From positions 1 to 48,642 of the forward strand of contig CAZMCC010000015.1 of assembly GCA_964564695.1 (NCBI GenBank): a stretch of 48,642 nt of DNA, given 5' to 3'. The notes beneath the pieces are model-generated. The model saw only the letters and a list, made by a program, of their open reading frames with translations. It made no database searches and was not told where the DNA came from. This document shows positions 7,787-15,575 of this stretch, piece by piece. This DNA comes from CAZMCC01 sp964564695. GTDB lineage: Bacteria; Planctomycetota; Phycisphaerae; Phycisphaerales; UBA1924. The translations under genes were made by a program, and so were the position numbers. Every line of letters begins with the position of its first letter. Within the stretch, counting starts at the first letter, position 1.

Positions 7787-8159
7787 CCCGTCCGCCGGCG
7801 GCCCGAACGACCGCGAACGGCTCCAGCACATGCTTGACGCCGCCGTTGATGCGCGTTCCTATGTCACCGGGCGAAATCGCGACGACCTCGATACCGATTC
7901 CATGCTCCGACGAGCGCTCGTGAACGCGCTGCAGGTGATCGGTGAAGGAGCGGCGCGGGTAAGTGATGAGGGGCGGGCACGCGTTCCGTCGCTGCCGTGG
8001 GGCCAGATCGTCGCGGCCCGGCACATCCTCGTCCACGTCTATTGGGGCATCGACGGCGACCAGGTGTGGAACATGGCGGTCGAGGATGTTCCGGAATTGA
8101 TCGCCGCGCTCGAAGCCGCGTTTGTGGGTTGGCCGATGCCCCAGCCGCCGAAGGGGTGA
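7776..8159 (+). CDS. HEPN-domain protein (HepT/DUF86 type), putative toxin (copy 1)
   Basis: 127 residues, starting at the ATG of MPRDPSAGG that overlaps the MNT stop. Mostly helical; the catalytic Rx4H motif is visible as AARHILVHVYWGID, with the family-typical Tyr and Asp after it. HEPN proteins of this group are RNases (tRNA or mRNA cleavage) controlled by a cognate MNT. The upstream helices ALVNALQVIGEGAARVS match the usual HepT dimer helix. The gene appears intact. Activity is inferred from the family; the Asn normally following Arg is His here (RH instead of RN). Confidence 0.85.
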   Translation: MPRDPSAGGPNDRERLQHMLDAAVDARSYVTGRNRDDLDTDSMLRRALVNALQVIGEGAARVSDEGRARVPSLPWGQIVAARHILVHVYWGIDGDQVWNMAVEDVPELIAALEAAFVGWPMPQPPKG

Positions 8160-8210
8160 ACCGCGTTGCGCGTGAGCGCGTCGGCGATGAACGCGGGGAA
8201 GCTCATCCAC

Positions 8211-8291
8211 TTTGAAGAACGCGAAGGCGGAGATCCGGACGATGCAGGCCTGACGGACGCGCCGACAAAGGTGGTGGCGGCGGTGGGGTGA
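8211..8291 (+). pseudogene. Partial copy of the sucC 3' end (copy 2)
   Basis: Starts TTTGAAGAACGCGAAGGCGG and ends GGTGGTGGCGGCGGTGGGGTGA, closely matching the last 90 or so bases of sucC with a 9-base gap and several mismatches. It cannot encode a functional product. It sits between the first HEPN gene and the second MNT gene. Confidence 0.85.
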
Positions 8292-8318
8292 GGGGCGGCG
8301 GATATAATGCGGCTCGCG

Positions 8319-8621
8319 ATGGTCATCAACGGCGTCAACTTTCCTGAAGACGTGATCGCCGAGTTCTGCCGGCGGAACGGTATTGCACGCCTGTCGCTTT
8401 TCGGAAGCATCCTTCGCGATGATTTCCGTCCCGACAGCGACGTGGACGTTCTTGTGGACTTCCTGCCGGACCGCACGCCGACCCTTTTCAGCATCGCCGC
8501 GATGGAGGCCGAAGTTGGCGGCCTCATCGGTCGTAAGGTCGATCTCAGAACGCCGCGAGAACTCTCGCGTTACTTCCGCGACAAGGTGATCGCCCAGGCG
8601 AGGACGCTCCATGCCGCGTGA
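8319..8621 (+). CDS. MNT-domain nucleotidyltransferase, putative antitoxin (copy 2)
   Basis: 100 residues, related to the first copy: both begin MVINGVNFPED and end in a Leu-His-Ala-Ala tail. Motifs are LSLFGSILRD and DSDVDVLVDF, with exactly ten residues between GS and DxD as in canonical MNT proteins. The start at 8319 was chosen by alignment with copy 1; an upstream in-frame ATG at 8307 is possible. A perfect TATAAT lies 11 bases before the ATG, so the transcript may be leaderless. Its toxin partner immediately downstream is frameshifted, so the gene may no longer be constrained as an antitoxin. It could still act on the HEPN of copy 1, which is speculation. Confidence 0.83.
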   Translation: MVINGVNFPEDVIAEFCRRNGIARLSLFGSILRDDFRPDSDVDVLVDFLPDRTPTLFSIAAMEAEVGGLIGRKVDLRTPRELSRYFRDKVIAQARTLHAA

Positions 8622-8978
8622 CCTTCGGGAGATCGCCGAAGAAGACCGGATTCGCCTCACGCACATGCTGGAGTCGGCGCGCCGGGCCAGCCGCATCGCC
8701 GACGGGATGACGCAGGCGTCGCTTGAAACGGACGAGGTCCGACTCCTGGCGATTGTCAAGTCCATTGAAATCATCGGCGAGGCGTCCACGAAAGTCAGCG
8801 AGACGAACCTGCGCACGATTGGACGCCATCGAGTGGCACCCCATTCGCGCCATGCGCAACCGCATGGTCCACGGCTACCACCATCGACGCGGCGATCGTG
8901 TGGCGAACCGTGATCGAGTATCTTCCGCCGCTGATCGCGGAACTCGAAGGCGCCCTCAAAGCGTGGCCTGCGAGCTGA
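8611..8978 (+). pseudogene. HEPN-domain toxin gene, frameshifted twice (copy 2)
   Basis: The first frame gives MPRDLREIAEEDRIRLTHML through KVSETNLRT, a normal HepT N-terminus. Around 8820 the coding continues in the next frame as DAIEWHPIRAMRNRMVHGYH, which carries the Rx4H motif. Around 8882 it shifts again to DAAIVWRTVIEYLPPLIAEL and ends at 8978. Read in one frame, translation stops at 8913 without the catalytic motif. Two independent frameshifts in 370 bases suggest a decayed toxin; sequencing error is possible but less likely for both. It overlaps the second MNT gene by 11 bases, as in copy 1. Confidence 0.8.
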
Positions 8979-8991
8979 TGGTGTCCCCGGC

Positions 8992-9080
8992 GTGGCACAG
9001 GCGTCCCGCCTGTGATCGGCCGCCCGGGGCCGATGTCGCAATCCACCCGCGCTCCACCAGCAGGCATGAGTTTCAAGCCG
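8992..9080. repeat. Degenerate copy of the 115-140 bp dispersed repeat
   Basis: Contains the hairpin CACAGGCGTCCCGCCTGTG followed by ATCGGCCG, GGGCCGATGTCG and GCTCCACCAG. This matches the reverse complement of the repeat at 18067-18208 with several differences. It lies between the decayed HEPN gene and the third sucC 3' fragment. Confidence 0.7.
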
Positions 9081-9087
9081 AATCTGC

Positions 9088-9304
9088 ATGAAGGGCGGTG
9101 CTGGTGAACATCTTCGGCGGGATCATGCGGTGCGATGTGATCGCCCAGGGCATCGTGAAGGTGCCGTTGGTTGTGAGGCTTGAAGGCACGAACGTGGAGG
9201 AGGGGCGTGCGATCCTCAAGAGCGCGAAGGCGGAAGTGCCGACGATGCAGGCCGCGACGGATCTGACGGACGCGGCGACGAAGGTGGTGGCGGCGGTGGG
9301 GTGA
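9088..9304 (+). pseudogene. Partial copy of the sucC 3' end (copy 3)
   Basis: An open frame from 9098 reads MLVNIFGGIMRCDVIAQGIV, then KVPLVVRLEGTNVEEGRAIL, to the same stop as sucC. Relative to the full gene, 15 residues (the NAARSFVNPDGSKGF stretch) are deleted in frame. The roughly 45 bases after the stop also match those after sucC (GAACGAGCC, TGCGCAAGCACCGGGTGA), so the duplicated unit includes downstream flank. Without the ATP-grasp and most of the ligase domain it cannot be an enzyme. Confidence 0.85.
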
Positions 9305-9433
9305 GGGGGGCGAGTGCGTGAACGAGCCCGCGTGCGCAAGCACCGGGTGAATGGTGGGGCAACGAAGACCGACCGTTCGCAAGACGCGGCGGGCGCACAG
9401 AGCGACTTTCGGCAACGGTACAGTCGATGACGA

Positions 9434-12400
9434 TTACTTGATCAACGCCTCCGCCTCGGCGAGCAGCGCCTTGGCAAAGTCGTCAGTTGCCCACGCCTTG
9501 TACTTCGGGTCCGTCATCATCGCGCGCGCCTGCACGAGGGCCGCGCGGGCCTTGGTGACATGCTCCTGCCGGGACGCGACAGCGGCATCATCATCGGTAC
9601 CGACCAGGGGGGCAGCCAGCCAGAAATGGATCATGGCGAGGTGGACAACGTCCGTCGGGCGCTTGTCGTCCTCCGCAGCAATCGCGGTCTCGATCAAGCG
9701 GAGCGCGGATGTTAAGTCGGTACCCTCGCGGAAAATCAGCTCGGCTCTGCACCGAGCACGCTCACCTTCAGGCAGCGCGCGAGAGAGCACTTCGCGTGCC
9801 TGCAACGTCGACACGTGCGTCCTGCCCAGAAGCTCCGTTCGTGCTTCCACAGCCCATTCAACGCGCTGCTGCATGCCCACCGGCCAGTCCTTCTGGGCAG
9901 TCGCCTGAACGAGGATCTCGTCGGCCTCCGCAGAACGCGCGCGCTCGCGGACCATTTTCCTAACTCGCGCCGGCAGATTGGCCGCGGCCGCTTCGAGCGC
10001 AGCCTTGTCCGTCTGCCCTGTCGCTAGCTTCTTAAACGCTTCGTCCGCCTCCCGCCCCAGGTCCGCCAGCCGCTCGTTGAGCACCCGCACAGCCACAAGT
10101 CGCCGTAACGCTGTGAGCGATGGATCGTTTGCGATCGCGCCGTACAACTGGGCCGTCGGCATCTCGCCGTCCAACAGCTTCTGCACATACGCCCCGGCGG
10201 GAACCCGCTCGCTCCACTCGCGCACGATGTCCTTCTTCCGTTCGCTCGGATCGCGGATGTCCCACACGAGCAACGTTTCGTTCCACAGCGTGATGACCAA
10301 TTGATCGCCCGCCCCGCCCATCTGCAAGTACCTGACCGCATCGGGCACGCGAAACACGGCGACCTCTCGCGCGGTCTTGACATCAAAGAACCGAACGGTG
10401 CGATCGGCCGCACCGACGATCCGGCGGGAGCGATTGGGCGTGATGAGCTCCAGCCCCTGCTGTTGCGTGGAGTCCACCGGGCCAAGAATCATGTCGGCCT
10501 CAAGATCCGGATCCCAAATAGCAATGGGAATACCGACTTGGGGGAGCTCGCGTACAGGTCCGCCCCATTGGTCAACCCTGGCCACTCGCAACGCTGGCAA
10601 ACCCTCCTCGCCCCTGTTCTGCCCAATCCAGGCAACAAGCTTGCCGTCAGCGCTGAACGTCACCAAGGGAGATCTCCACCACTCTGTCCACGTGAGCTTT
10701 CGGCCGAGCCACTTGGCGGGGCCGCTCCACTCCTCACTGCCCACCGCCTTCAGCTCAAGTTCGCCGGCCGGCCCGAGTTCCCCGGCGAACCGGTGAGCCT
10801 GCGGAGAATCGGCCGACTCGAAAAACTGGCCGGTCGTTGAGTTGCGAACTTCCAAGACGCGCCCTGTTGGTTCCGTCAGTACGAGAAGAGTACCGTCTTC
10901 ATTGAAAGATATTGAGTGAGCGGCCCCGGGTTCGCGATCTGACCAGACGTTCGCCAAGGCGCTCGACGTGAGGAACTGCCACTCCCAGCCGCGCTTGTCG
11001 GCGGGGATCCGCTCAAGAGTTCGCCGAGCTTCCGGATAGTTGTTCGCGGCAAGGGCGGCCTGCGCCAAGGCCAGGTTCGCCGTGTACGCGCTCCACTCCG
11101 CGGCGTCGACGGCGTTTTGAGCCGCCAGTCCAAGAATGGAAACGGCTTCTGGGCCTTCGAGTTCCTTGCCGGACTCGTCGAAGATGTAGGTCGTGTATGT
11201 GATCGCCGTATTCGGACCCTGTCGCGCTGTGGTCCGAATCGTGGCAATAATGCGATCCGGATCGACCAAATCCCGTATCTCCTCCGTGGCCTCCCATTCA
11301 CCTCCGTTTGCGTGTTTGGTCATCACTGTGAAAGCGAGTTCTGCGCGTGCTCGATCGATGAGGCTGGCGACTTCACGTTCCTTCTCTCGTGCGTGATACA
11401 GACCCAGCGTTGTCCCCGCCATCCCCAGCACCAGCGCCGCCGCCACCGCCACCCCCGCCCCCACCGCCCCCTTATTCCTCCTCACAAACTTCCGCACCCG
11501 ATACACCCGTCCCGCCGGCGCCGCCGCCACGGCCTCGCCCGCCAGATGCCTTCCCACATCATCCGCGATCGCCCCCGGCGTCTCGTACCGGCGGGCCCGG
11601 TCCTTGTCGAGGGCCTTCATCACGATCCAGTCGAGTTCGCCTTTGACCTGCTCCGGCGAAATACCCGCTAACGAGCCCGGAGCGCGAGCGAGGCTTGCGG
11701 GGGCGTGCCCACACGGTGAAGGCGTAACCCTCGCTTGCGCGTCGGGCTCGTTCGGCGCAGATGCAGCGGTGTGCACCAAGGCCGCGGGCAGCGTCGACTC
11801 CGGCCCTTGCAGCACCCGCTTCAACCTCACGCTCGGCGCCGCCGGCTCCTCATCCCGGATGATCTTCTGCATCCCCACCCACCCCGCGCTCCGCAGCCGC
11901 TTCGCATCGAACGGCGTCAACCCCGTAAGCAATTCGTACAGCATCACCCCCAGCGCGTACACGTCCGTCCGCGTGTCGATGTCCGGCGAGCCCTCTGCCT
12001 GCTCGGGGCTCATGTACTCCGGCGTGCCGATGAGCTGGCCGTGCTCGGTGAAGAGCGTCTTGGGCGTCAGCACGCCGCCGAGCCCCGCGAGCGCCCCGGT
12101 CGCCTTCGCAATCCCGAAGTCGATCACCTTCGCGAGCGGCCTGCCGTCCACCACGCTCACCAGCACGTTCGCCGGCTTGAGGTCGCGGTGGATCACACCC
12201 TTGGTGTGCGCGTGCTGCACGGCACGGCACACCTGCATGAACAGATCGAGCCGCTCGCGCACGCCCAGCCGCTTCGCTGCAGCGAACGCCGTGATCGCGT
12301 CGCCGACCACATATTCCATGACGAAGAACGGGCGCCCCGTCGCCGTCGCGCCGCCGTCGTAGACCCGCGCGATGTTCGGGTGGTCCATGAGCGCCAGCGC

Positions 12401-12811
12401 CTGGCGCTCGGCCTCAAACCTCGCCACCACCTGGCGCGTGTCCATCCCCAGCTTGATGATCTTGAGGGCCACCCGCCGGCGCACCGGCTCGGTCTGCTCG
12501 GCCAGGAAGACCGTGCCGAATCCGCCTTCGCCGATGAGCTGCAGCAACCGATACGCCCCGATCGTCTCGCCCGCCCGCTCGGTGATGGGCGAGAACACGC
12601 CCGACGCGGTGGGGAGGGACTGCATCATCCGACCGGCCGCCCCGGTGCCGACGAGGTCCCGCGTCCGCGCCTGCAGCAGCGACTCGACCTCTCGGCGCAG
12701 GGGCACGTCGCCGGCACACAGCCGGTCGAGCACGCCCGCACGATCAGAGTCCGACGCCCCGAGCGCCGCCTCGAACGCCGCCTTGATCCGATCCCAGCTC
12801 AGGTCGCTCAT
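9434..12811 (-). CDS. Membrane Ser/Thr protein kinase with large extracytoplasmic region
   Basis: 1125 residues. The kinase domain spans about 85-415: glycine loop IGEGGFGTVFLAEQ (93-106), VALKIIK with Lys117, catalytic VIHRDLKPANV (207-216), DFGIAKA (231-237) and GTPEYMSPEQ. One membrane helix follows at about 449-471. The remaining roughly 650 residues include TPR-like helices and WD40-like strands (ADRTVRFFDVKTAREVAVFR, ETLLVWDIRD). Its ATG overlaps the stop of the ECF sigma gene by four bases, so the two are translationally coupled, a common planctomycete pairing in which the kinase is thought to control the sigma factor. Residues 354-382 are encoded by an inserted palindromic repeat in the C-lobe. 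Substrate unknown. Confidence 0.9.
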   Translation of the reverse strand: MSDLSWDRIKAAFEAALGASDSDRAGVLDRLCAGDVPLRREVESLLQARTRDLVGTGAAGRMMQSLPTASGVFSPITERAGETIGAYRLLQLIGEGGFGTVFLAEQTEPVRRRVALKIIKLGMDTRQVVARFEAERQALALMDHPNIARVYDGGATATGRPFFVMEYVVGDAITAFAAAKRLGVRERLDLFMQVCRAVQHAHTKGVIHRDLKPANVLVSVVDGRPLAKVIDFGIAKATGALAGLGGVLTPKTLFTEHGQLIGTPEYMSPEQAEGSPDIDTRTDVYALGVMLYELLTGLTPFDAKRLRSAGWVGMQKIIRDEEPAAPSVRLKRVLQGPESTLPAALVHTAASAPNEPDAQARVTPSPCGHAPASLARAPGSLAGISPEQVKGELDWIVMKALDKDRARRYETPGAIADDVGRHLAGEAVAAAPAGRVYRVRKFVRRNKGAVGAGVAVAAALVLGMAGTTLGLYHAREKEREVASLIDRARAELAFTVMTKHANGGEWEATEEIRDLVDPDRIIATIRTTARQGPNTAITYTTYIFDESGKELEGPEAVSILGLAAQNAVDAAEWSAYTANLALAQAALAANNYPEARRTLERIPADKRGWEWQFLTSSALANVWSDREPGAAHSISFNEDGTLLVLTEPTGRVLEVRNSTTGQFFESADSPQAHRFAGELGPAGELELKAVGSEEWSGPAKWLGRKLTWTEWWRSPLVTFSADGKLVAWIGQNRGEEGLPALRVARVDQWGGPVRELPQVGIPIAIWDPDLEADMILGPVDSTQQQGLELITPNRSRRIVGAADRTVRFFDVKTAREVAVFRVPDAVRYLQMGGAGDQLVITLWNETLLVWDIRDPSERKKDIVREWSERVPAGAYVQKLLDGEMPTAQLYGAIANDPSLTALRRLVAVRVLNERLADLGREADEAFKKLATGQTDKAALEAAAANLPARVRKMVRERARSAEADEILVQATAQKDWPVGMQQRVEWAVEARTELLGRTHVSTLQAREVLSRALPEGERARCRAELIFREGTDLTSALRLIETAIAAEDDKRPTDVVHLAMIHFWLAAPLVGTDDDAAVASRQEHVTKARAALVQARAMMTDPKYKAWATDDFAKALLAEAEALIK
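11673..11752. repeat. Inverted-repeat element inserted in frame in the kinase gene
   Basis: The left arm AACGAGCCCGGAGCGCGAGC continues GAGG; the reverse complement of the right arm reads AACGAGCCCGACGCGCAAGC then GAGGG. About 28 bases separate the arms. The right arm is identical over 27 bases to 4276-4302. It encodes residues 354-382, between RVLQGPESTLPAALV and SPEQVKGELDWIVMKAL, adding 29 Ala/Pro/Arg-rich residues to a variable C-lobe loop without breaking the frame. Confidence 0.78.
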
Positions 12812-13356
12812 CGTCGGAGCTCCCGTTCCAGCCACGCCCGGGCCAGAGCCCAGTCGTTCTTCACCGTCCGCTCGGAGACTCCCAGCACCAACGCGGCCTG
12901 GGAAATCTCCAGCCCCGCGTAGTACCGAAGACGAACAACCTCGGCCGCTCGCGGGTCCCGCTCCTCCAAGCGACGCATCGCGTCGTCGAGGGCAAGAAAT
13001 CCGGCGGCGGCGTCGGGGGCCTCGGCGGCGGTCGGCGCCGGCAGCTCGAGCGGGGCCTCCAGGTCCATCTCCACCCGTGCCGCTCCCCCACCCCGCTTCG
13101 CCCGCAGCCGGGCCTTGGCGTGGTCGAGCAGCACGCGCCGCATCGCCTCGGCGGCCGCGGCGTAGAAGTGCCGGCGTCCCTCCCACGGGACTTCCCGCGG
13201 GCCCGCCAGCTTCAGATACGCCTCATGAACGAGCGCGGTGGCGCCCAGCGTGTGCCCCGGTCGCTCATGTGCCATGGCCAACTGGGCGGCCGCACGCAGC
13301 TGTGCGTACACCGCCTGCGCGAGATCGTCGGGCTGTTGCGCGAGGTCCGCCGGCAT
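12808..13356 (-). CDS. ECF-type RNA polymerase sigma factor (planctomycete kinase-linked group)
   Basis: 182 residues. Region 2 corresponds to HTLGATALVHEAYLKLAG and RRHFYAAAAEAMRRVLLDHA; region 4 helix-turn-helix to RYYAGLEISQAALVLGVSER followed by TVKNDWALARAWLERELRR. This matches the sigma factors usually found beside large Ser/Thr kinases in planctomycetes. It directs polymerase to an unknown regulon. There is no anti-sigma factor; the overlapping downstream kinase is the probable controller, by phosphorylation. The ATGA overlap (12808-12811) indicates tight co-translation. The start ATG at 13356 gives a standard length. Confidence 0.9.
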   Translation of the reverse strand: MPADLAQQPDDLAQAVYAQLRAAAQLAMAHERPGHTLGATALVHEAYLKLAGPREVPWEGRRHFYAAAAEAMRRVLLDHAKARLRAKRGGGAARVEMDLEAPLELPAPTAAEAPDAAAGFLALDDAMRRLEERDPRAAEVVRLRYYAGLEISQAALVLGVSERTVKNDWALARAWLERELRR

Positions 13357-13477
13357 CGCGCAGCAGCATACCGCGCGGCTGCTCCCGCTTCGTTGGCGCG
13401 ACCAAGGGGAAGAGCGTGGTCAATTCCGCTATGACGGCGGCCCGAGGGTCGTGCGTATGATCGGGTGAGGTCTTCTC

Positions 13478-13705
13478 ATGACAACGGATCGCATAACAGT
13501 GAATCCAGCCGTATTGGGCGGCCGCCCCTGTATTCGAGGCCTTCGATTTCCAGTATCACGGCTACTGAGCCTGCTTGCCTCAGGGCAGAGTGAACGGGAA
13601 ATCCTCGGGAATCACCCGGATCTTGAAGCGGAGGACATCCGAGCGGCGATGGCATACGCAGCGGCGATCGCCGATGATCGAGTCATTATTCTGAAGTCAG
13701 CCTAG
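13478..13705 (+). CDS. DUF433 domain protein, putative antitoxin
   Basis: 75 residues. The DUF433 signature is clear: ITVNPAVLGGRPCIRGLRFP then SRLLSLLASGQSEREIL and HPDLEAEDIRAAMAYAA. These small helix-turn-helix proteins are commonly paired with DUF5615 PIN-like proteins and considered antitoxins. A GTGAGG ribosome site lies seven bases before the ATG. The DUF5615 gene follows 23 bases later on the same strand. Codon use is noticeably less GC-biased than in the flanking kinases, consistent with an acquired module. Confidence 0.85.
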   Translation: MTTDRITVNPAVLGGRPCIRGLRFPVSRLLSLLASGQSEREILGNHPDLEAEDIRAAMAYAAAIADDRVIILKSA

Positions 13706-13728
13706 TTGATCGGCGTGTCGTTGCGAGG

Positions 13729-14142
13729 ATGACTGTGGACAACGAAGGCCATCGACTCGCCCGCTTCTTGATTGATCAAGCATTGAGCCCTGCGCTCGCC
13801 GTATGGCTTCGTTCGGAGGACGGCGGTGGGCACACTGCCGCTCACGTGCGCGAACTGGGGCTCTCGCGTGCGACTGATGAGCAGTTGTTTTCTCGAGCGC
13901 TCGCCGAGTCCAGCATCCTGATCACCTCGGACCTGGACTTCCCGCGGATCCTCGCGCTTCGCGGCGAATCCGGTCCGGGGCTCATCCTCTTCCGGGCTGG
14001 CAATATCTCCGACACCGACATGCTCGCCCTTCTGCGTCGAGTGCTGCTCGAAGTACCGCTCGATGTGCTGCAGACATCGGTCGTCGTGATCGACGAGAGC
14101 GCCATTCGAGTACGCCGGCTTCCGCTTCGCGGATCAGAGTGA
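13729..14142 (+). CDS. DUF5615 PIN-like protein, putative toxin nuclease
   Basis: 137 residues. Begins with FLIDQALSPALAVWL, equivalent to the family's LLDENL motif (Gln replaces the usual acidic residue). Then AAHVRELGLSRATDEQLFSR, and SSILITSDLDFPRILAL, which has the acidic residues of the PIN-like active site. Family members are predicted RNases paired with DUF433 antitoxins. The ATG sits immediately after a GAGG, too close for an ideal ribosome site; a GTG two codons later is an alternative. The 3' end is separated by 17 bases from the convergent kinase gene. Loss of one acidic residue may lower activity, which is inference. Confidence 0.82.
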   Translation: MTVDNEGHRLARFLIDQALSPALAVWLRSEDGGGHTAAHVRELGLSRATDEQLFSRALAESSILITSDLDFPRILALRGESGPGLILFRAGNISDTDMLALLRRVLLEVPLDVLQTSVVVIDESAIRVRRLPLRGSE

Positions 14143-14159
14143 GGACCGACGGGTCGGCC

Positions 14160-15575
14160 TCACCCGCCCCCGCCCCGGATAAAGATGAAGTACACGTTCA
14201 CCGCCCCGCTCAGCACCAGCAGCACGCACATCACGAAGAACAGCGCCTCGAACAGCGCCTGACGCTTCTGCGTCGCGCCCGCGTCGACGGGCAGCTCGGT
14301 CGCGGCCGCGGCTTCGGCCTGCGCGATCGCGGCCAGCTCCGCCCCGCCGATGTCCTTGTGCGCGATCCGCGGCTTGCGGTCGGCACGCACATCCTTGAGG
14401 TCCTCGATCAGGTCCGCGCAGCTCTGGTAGCGCTCGCGCGGGTTCTTCGCCATCATCATCTCGATGACTTCGCTGATCCCCGCGCTCAGCCGCGCGTTCA
14501 CATGATCCGGCGCCACCAGCTCGCCCTTGAGGTGCTGGTGCATCACGGCCGAGGGGTTCTTCCCGTCGAACGGCACGCGACCCACCACCATGTGATACAG
14601 CGTCGCCCCCAGCGAGTAAATATCCGCCGGCGGGCCGATGTTGATCTCGCCGCGGATCTGCTCGGGGGAGATGTAGTACGGCGTGCCGAAGGCCTTGCCC
14701 TGCTCGGCCTCCGCCGCTTCCTTGTCGCTCATCGCCCGCGCCAGGCCCATGTCGGCCAGCTTCGCGACGCCCTCCTTGGTGAGCATCACGTTCTTGGGCT
14801 TGACGTCGCGGTGGATGAGCCCCTTCGTGTGCGCGTGCTGGAGGGCCTCGGCGATCTGGAGCACGATCTCGATCGCGCCCTTCTCGTCATACTTCTTGTT
14901 CTTGACGATGTCGTCGTAGACCGTCCGCCCGTCCACGAACTCCATCACGAAGTAGTGGAACTTGCCCGCCTGGCCGACGTCGTAGGCCTGAACGATGTTC
15001 GGGTGGTTGAGCTGGGCGGCCGCACGCCCCTCGTCGTAGAACCGCGCGATGAACTGCGCGTTCTTGCTGAACTTCTCCGGCAGCACCTTGATGGCCACCA
15101 GGCGGTCCAGAGACAGCTGGCGGGCCTTGTACACCGCCGCCATCGCCCCGGCCCCGAGCTTCCCCAGCACCTTGTACCCCGGGATCGCCTGGCCCTGGCG
15201 CTCGGCTTCGGCCATCTGGCGGACCCGCAGGAGCTGGCGTCCGGTGATGTACTCGTTGCGGACGAGCAGCTCGGCGATCGACCGTTGGTTGTTGTCCGAA
15301 GCCAGCGTGCGGGCCTGCTCGATGCAGTGCTGCACCTCTTCGCTCGTCGCCAGACCCTGGTCGACGACGATCTTCCCGATGATGGTGTCGACGTTCGTGC
15401 CGCCCTTGGTCCTGGACCGGGCCTCGGCGTCGCCCCCCCCTCCCGCGTCGGGAGCGGTAATCTGGGTCGAGCCGCCCTTGCTCCCCCCGGCCCCCCCCAC
15501 CACGCCCGCGCCGTCGCTCTGCCCGTGCATGGGAGAGGTTTCCGACAGGTCAGGCGTGAGCTTCGACTCGCTCAA
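14160..15575 (-). CDS. Membrane-anchored Ser/Thr protein kinase with N-terminal helical domain
   Basis: About 471 residues from a TTG at 15575 preceded by AAAGGA; a TTG at 15611 and an ATG at 15530 are alternatives, and the Gly/Ser-rich N-terminus does not settle it. A helical module (TIIGKIVVDQGLATSEEVQH to YITGRQLLRVRQM) resembles the MshEN/GspE N-terminal fold. The kinase domain follows with KLGAGAMAAVYKAR (third Gly of the loop replaced by Ala), VAIKVL, LIHRDVKPKNVML, LADMGLAR (DMG replaces DFG) and FGTPYYISPEQIRG. A C-terminal helix (ALFEALFFVMCVLLVLSGAV) anchors it with a very short tail outside, unlike the neighbouring kinase. DMG and the altered loop occur in active bacterial kinases, so it is probably active. 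Confidence 0.88.
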   Translation of the reverse strand: MSESKLTPDLSETSPMHGQSDGAGVVGGAGGSKGGSTQITAPDAGGGGDAEARSRTKGGTNVDTIIGKIVVDQGLATSEEVQHCIEQARTLASDNNQRSIAELLVRNEYITGRQLLRVRQMAEAERQGQAIPGYKVLGKLGAGAMAAVYKARQLSLDRLVAIKVLPEKFSKNAQFIARFYDEGRAAAQLNHPNIVQAYDVGQAGKFHYFVMEFVDGRTVYDDIVKNKKYDEKGAIEIVLQIAEALQHAHTKGLIHRDVKPKNVMLTKEGVAKLADMGLARAMSDKEAAEAEQGKAFGTPYYISPEQIRGEINIGPPADIYSLGATLYHMVVGRVPFDGKNPSAVMHQHLKGELVAPDHVNARLSAGISEVIEMMMAKNPRERYQSCADLIEDLKDVRADRKPRIAHKDIGGAELAAIAQAEAAAATELPVDAGATQKRQALFEALFFVMCVLLVLSGAVNVYFIFIRGGGG

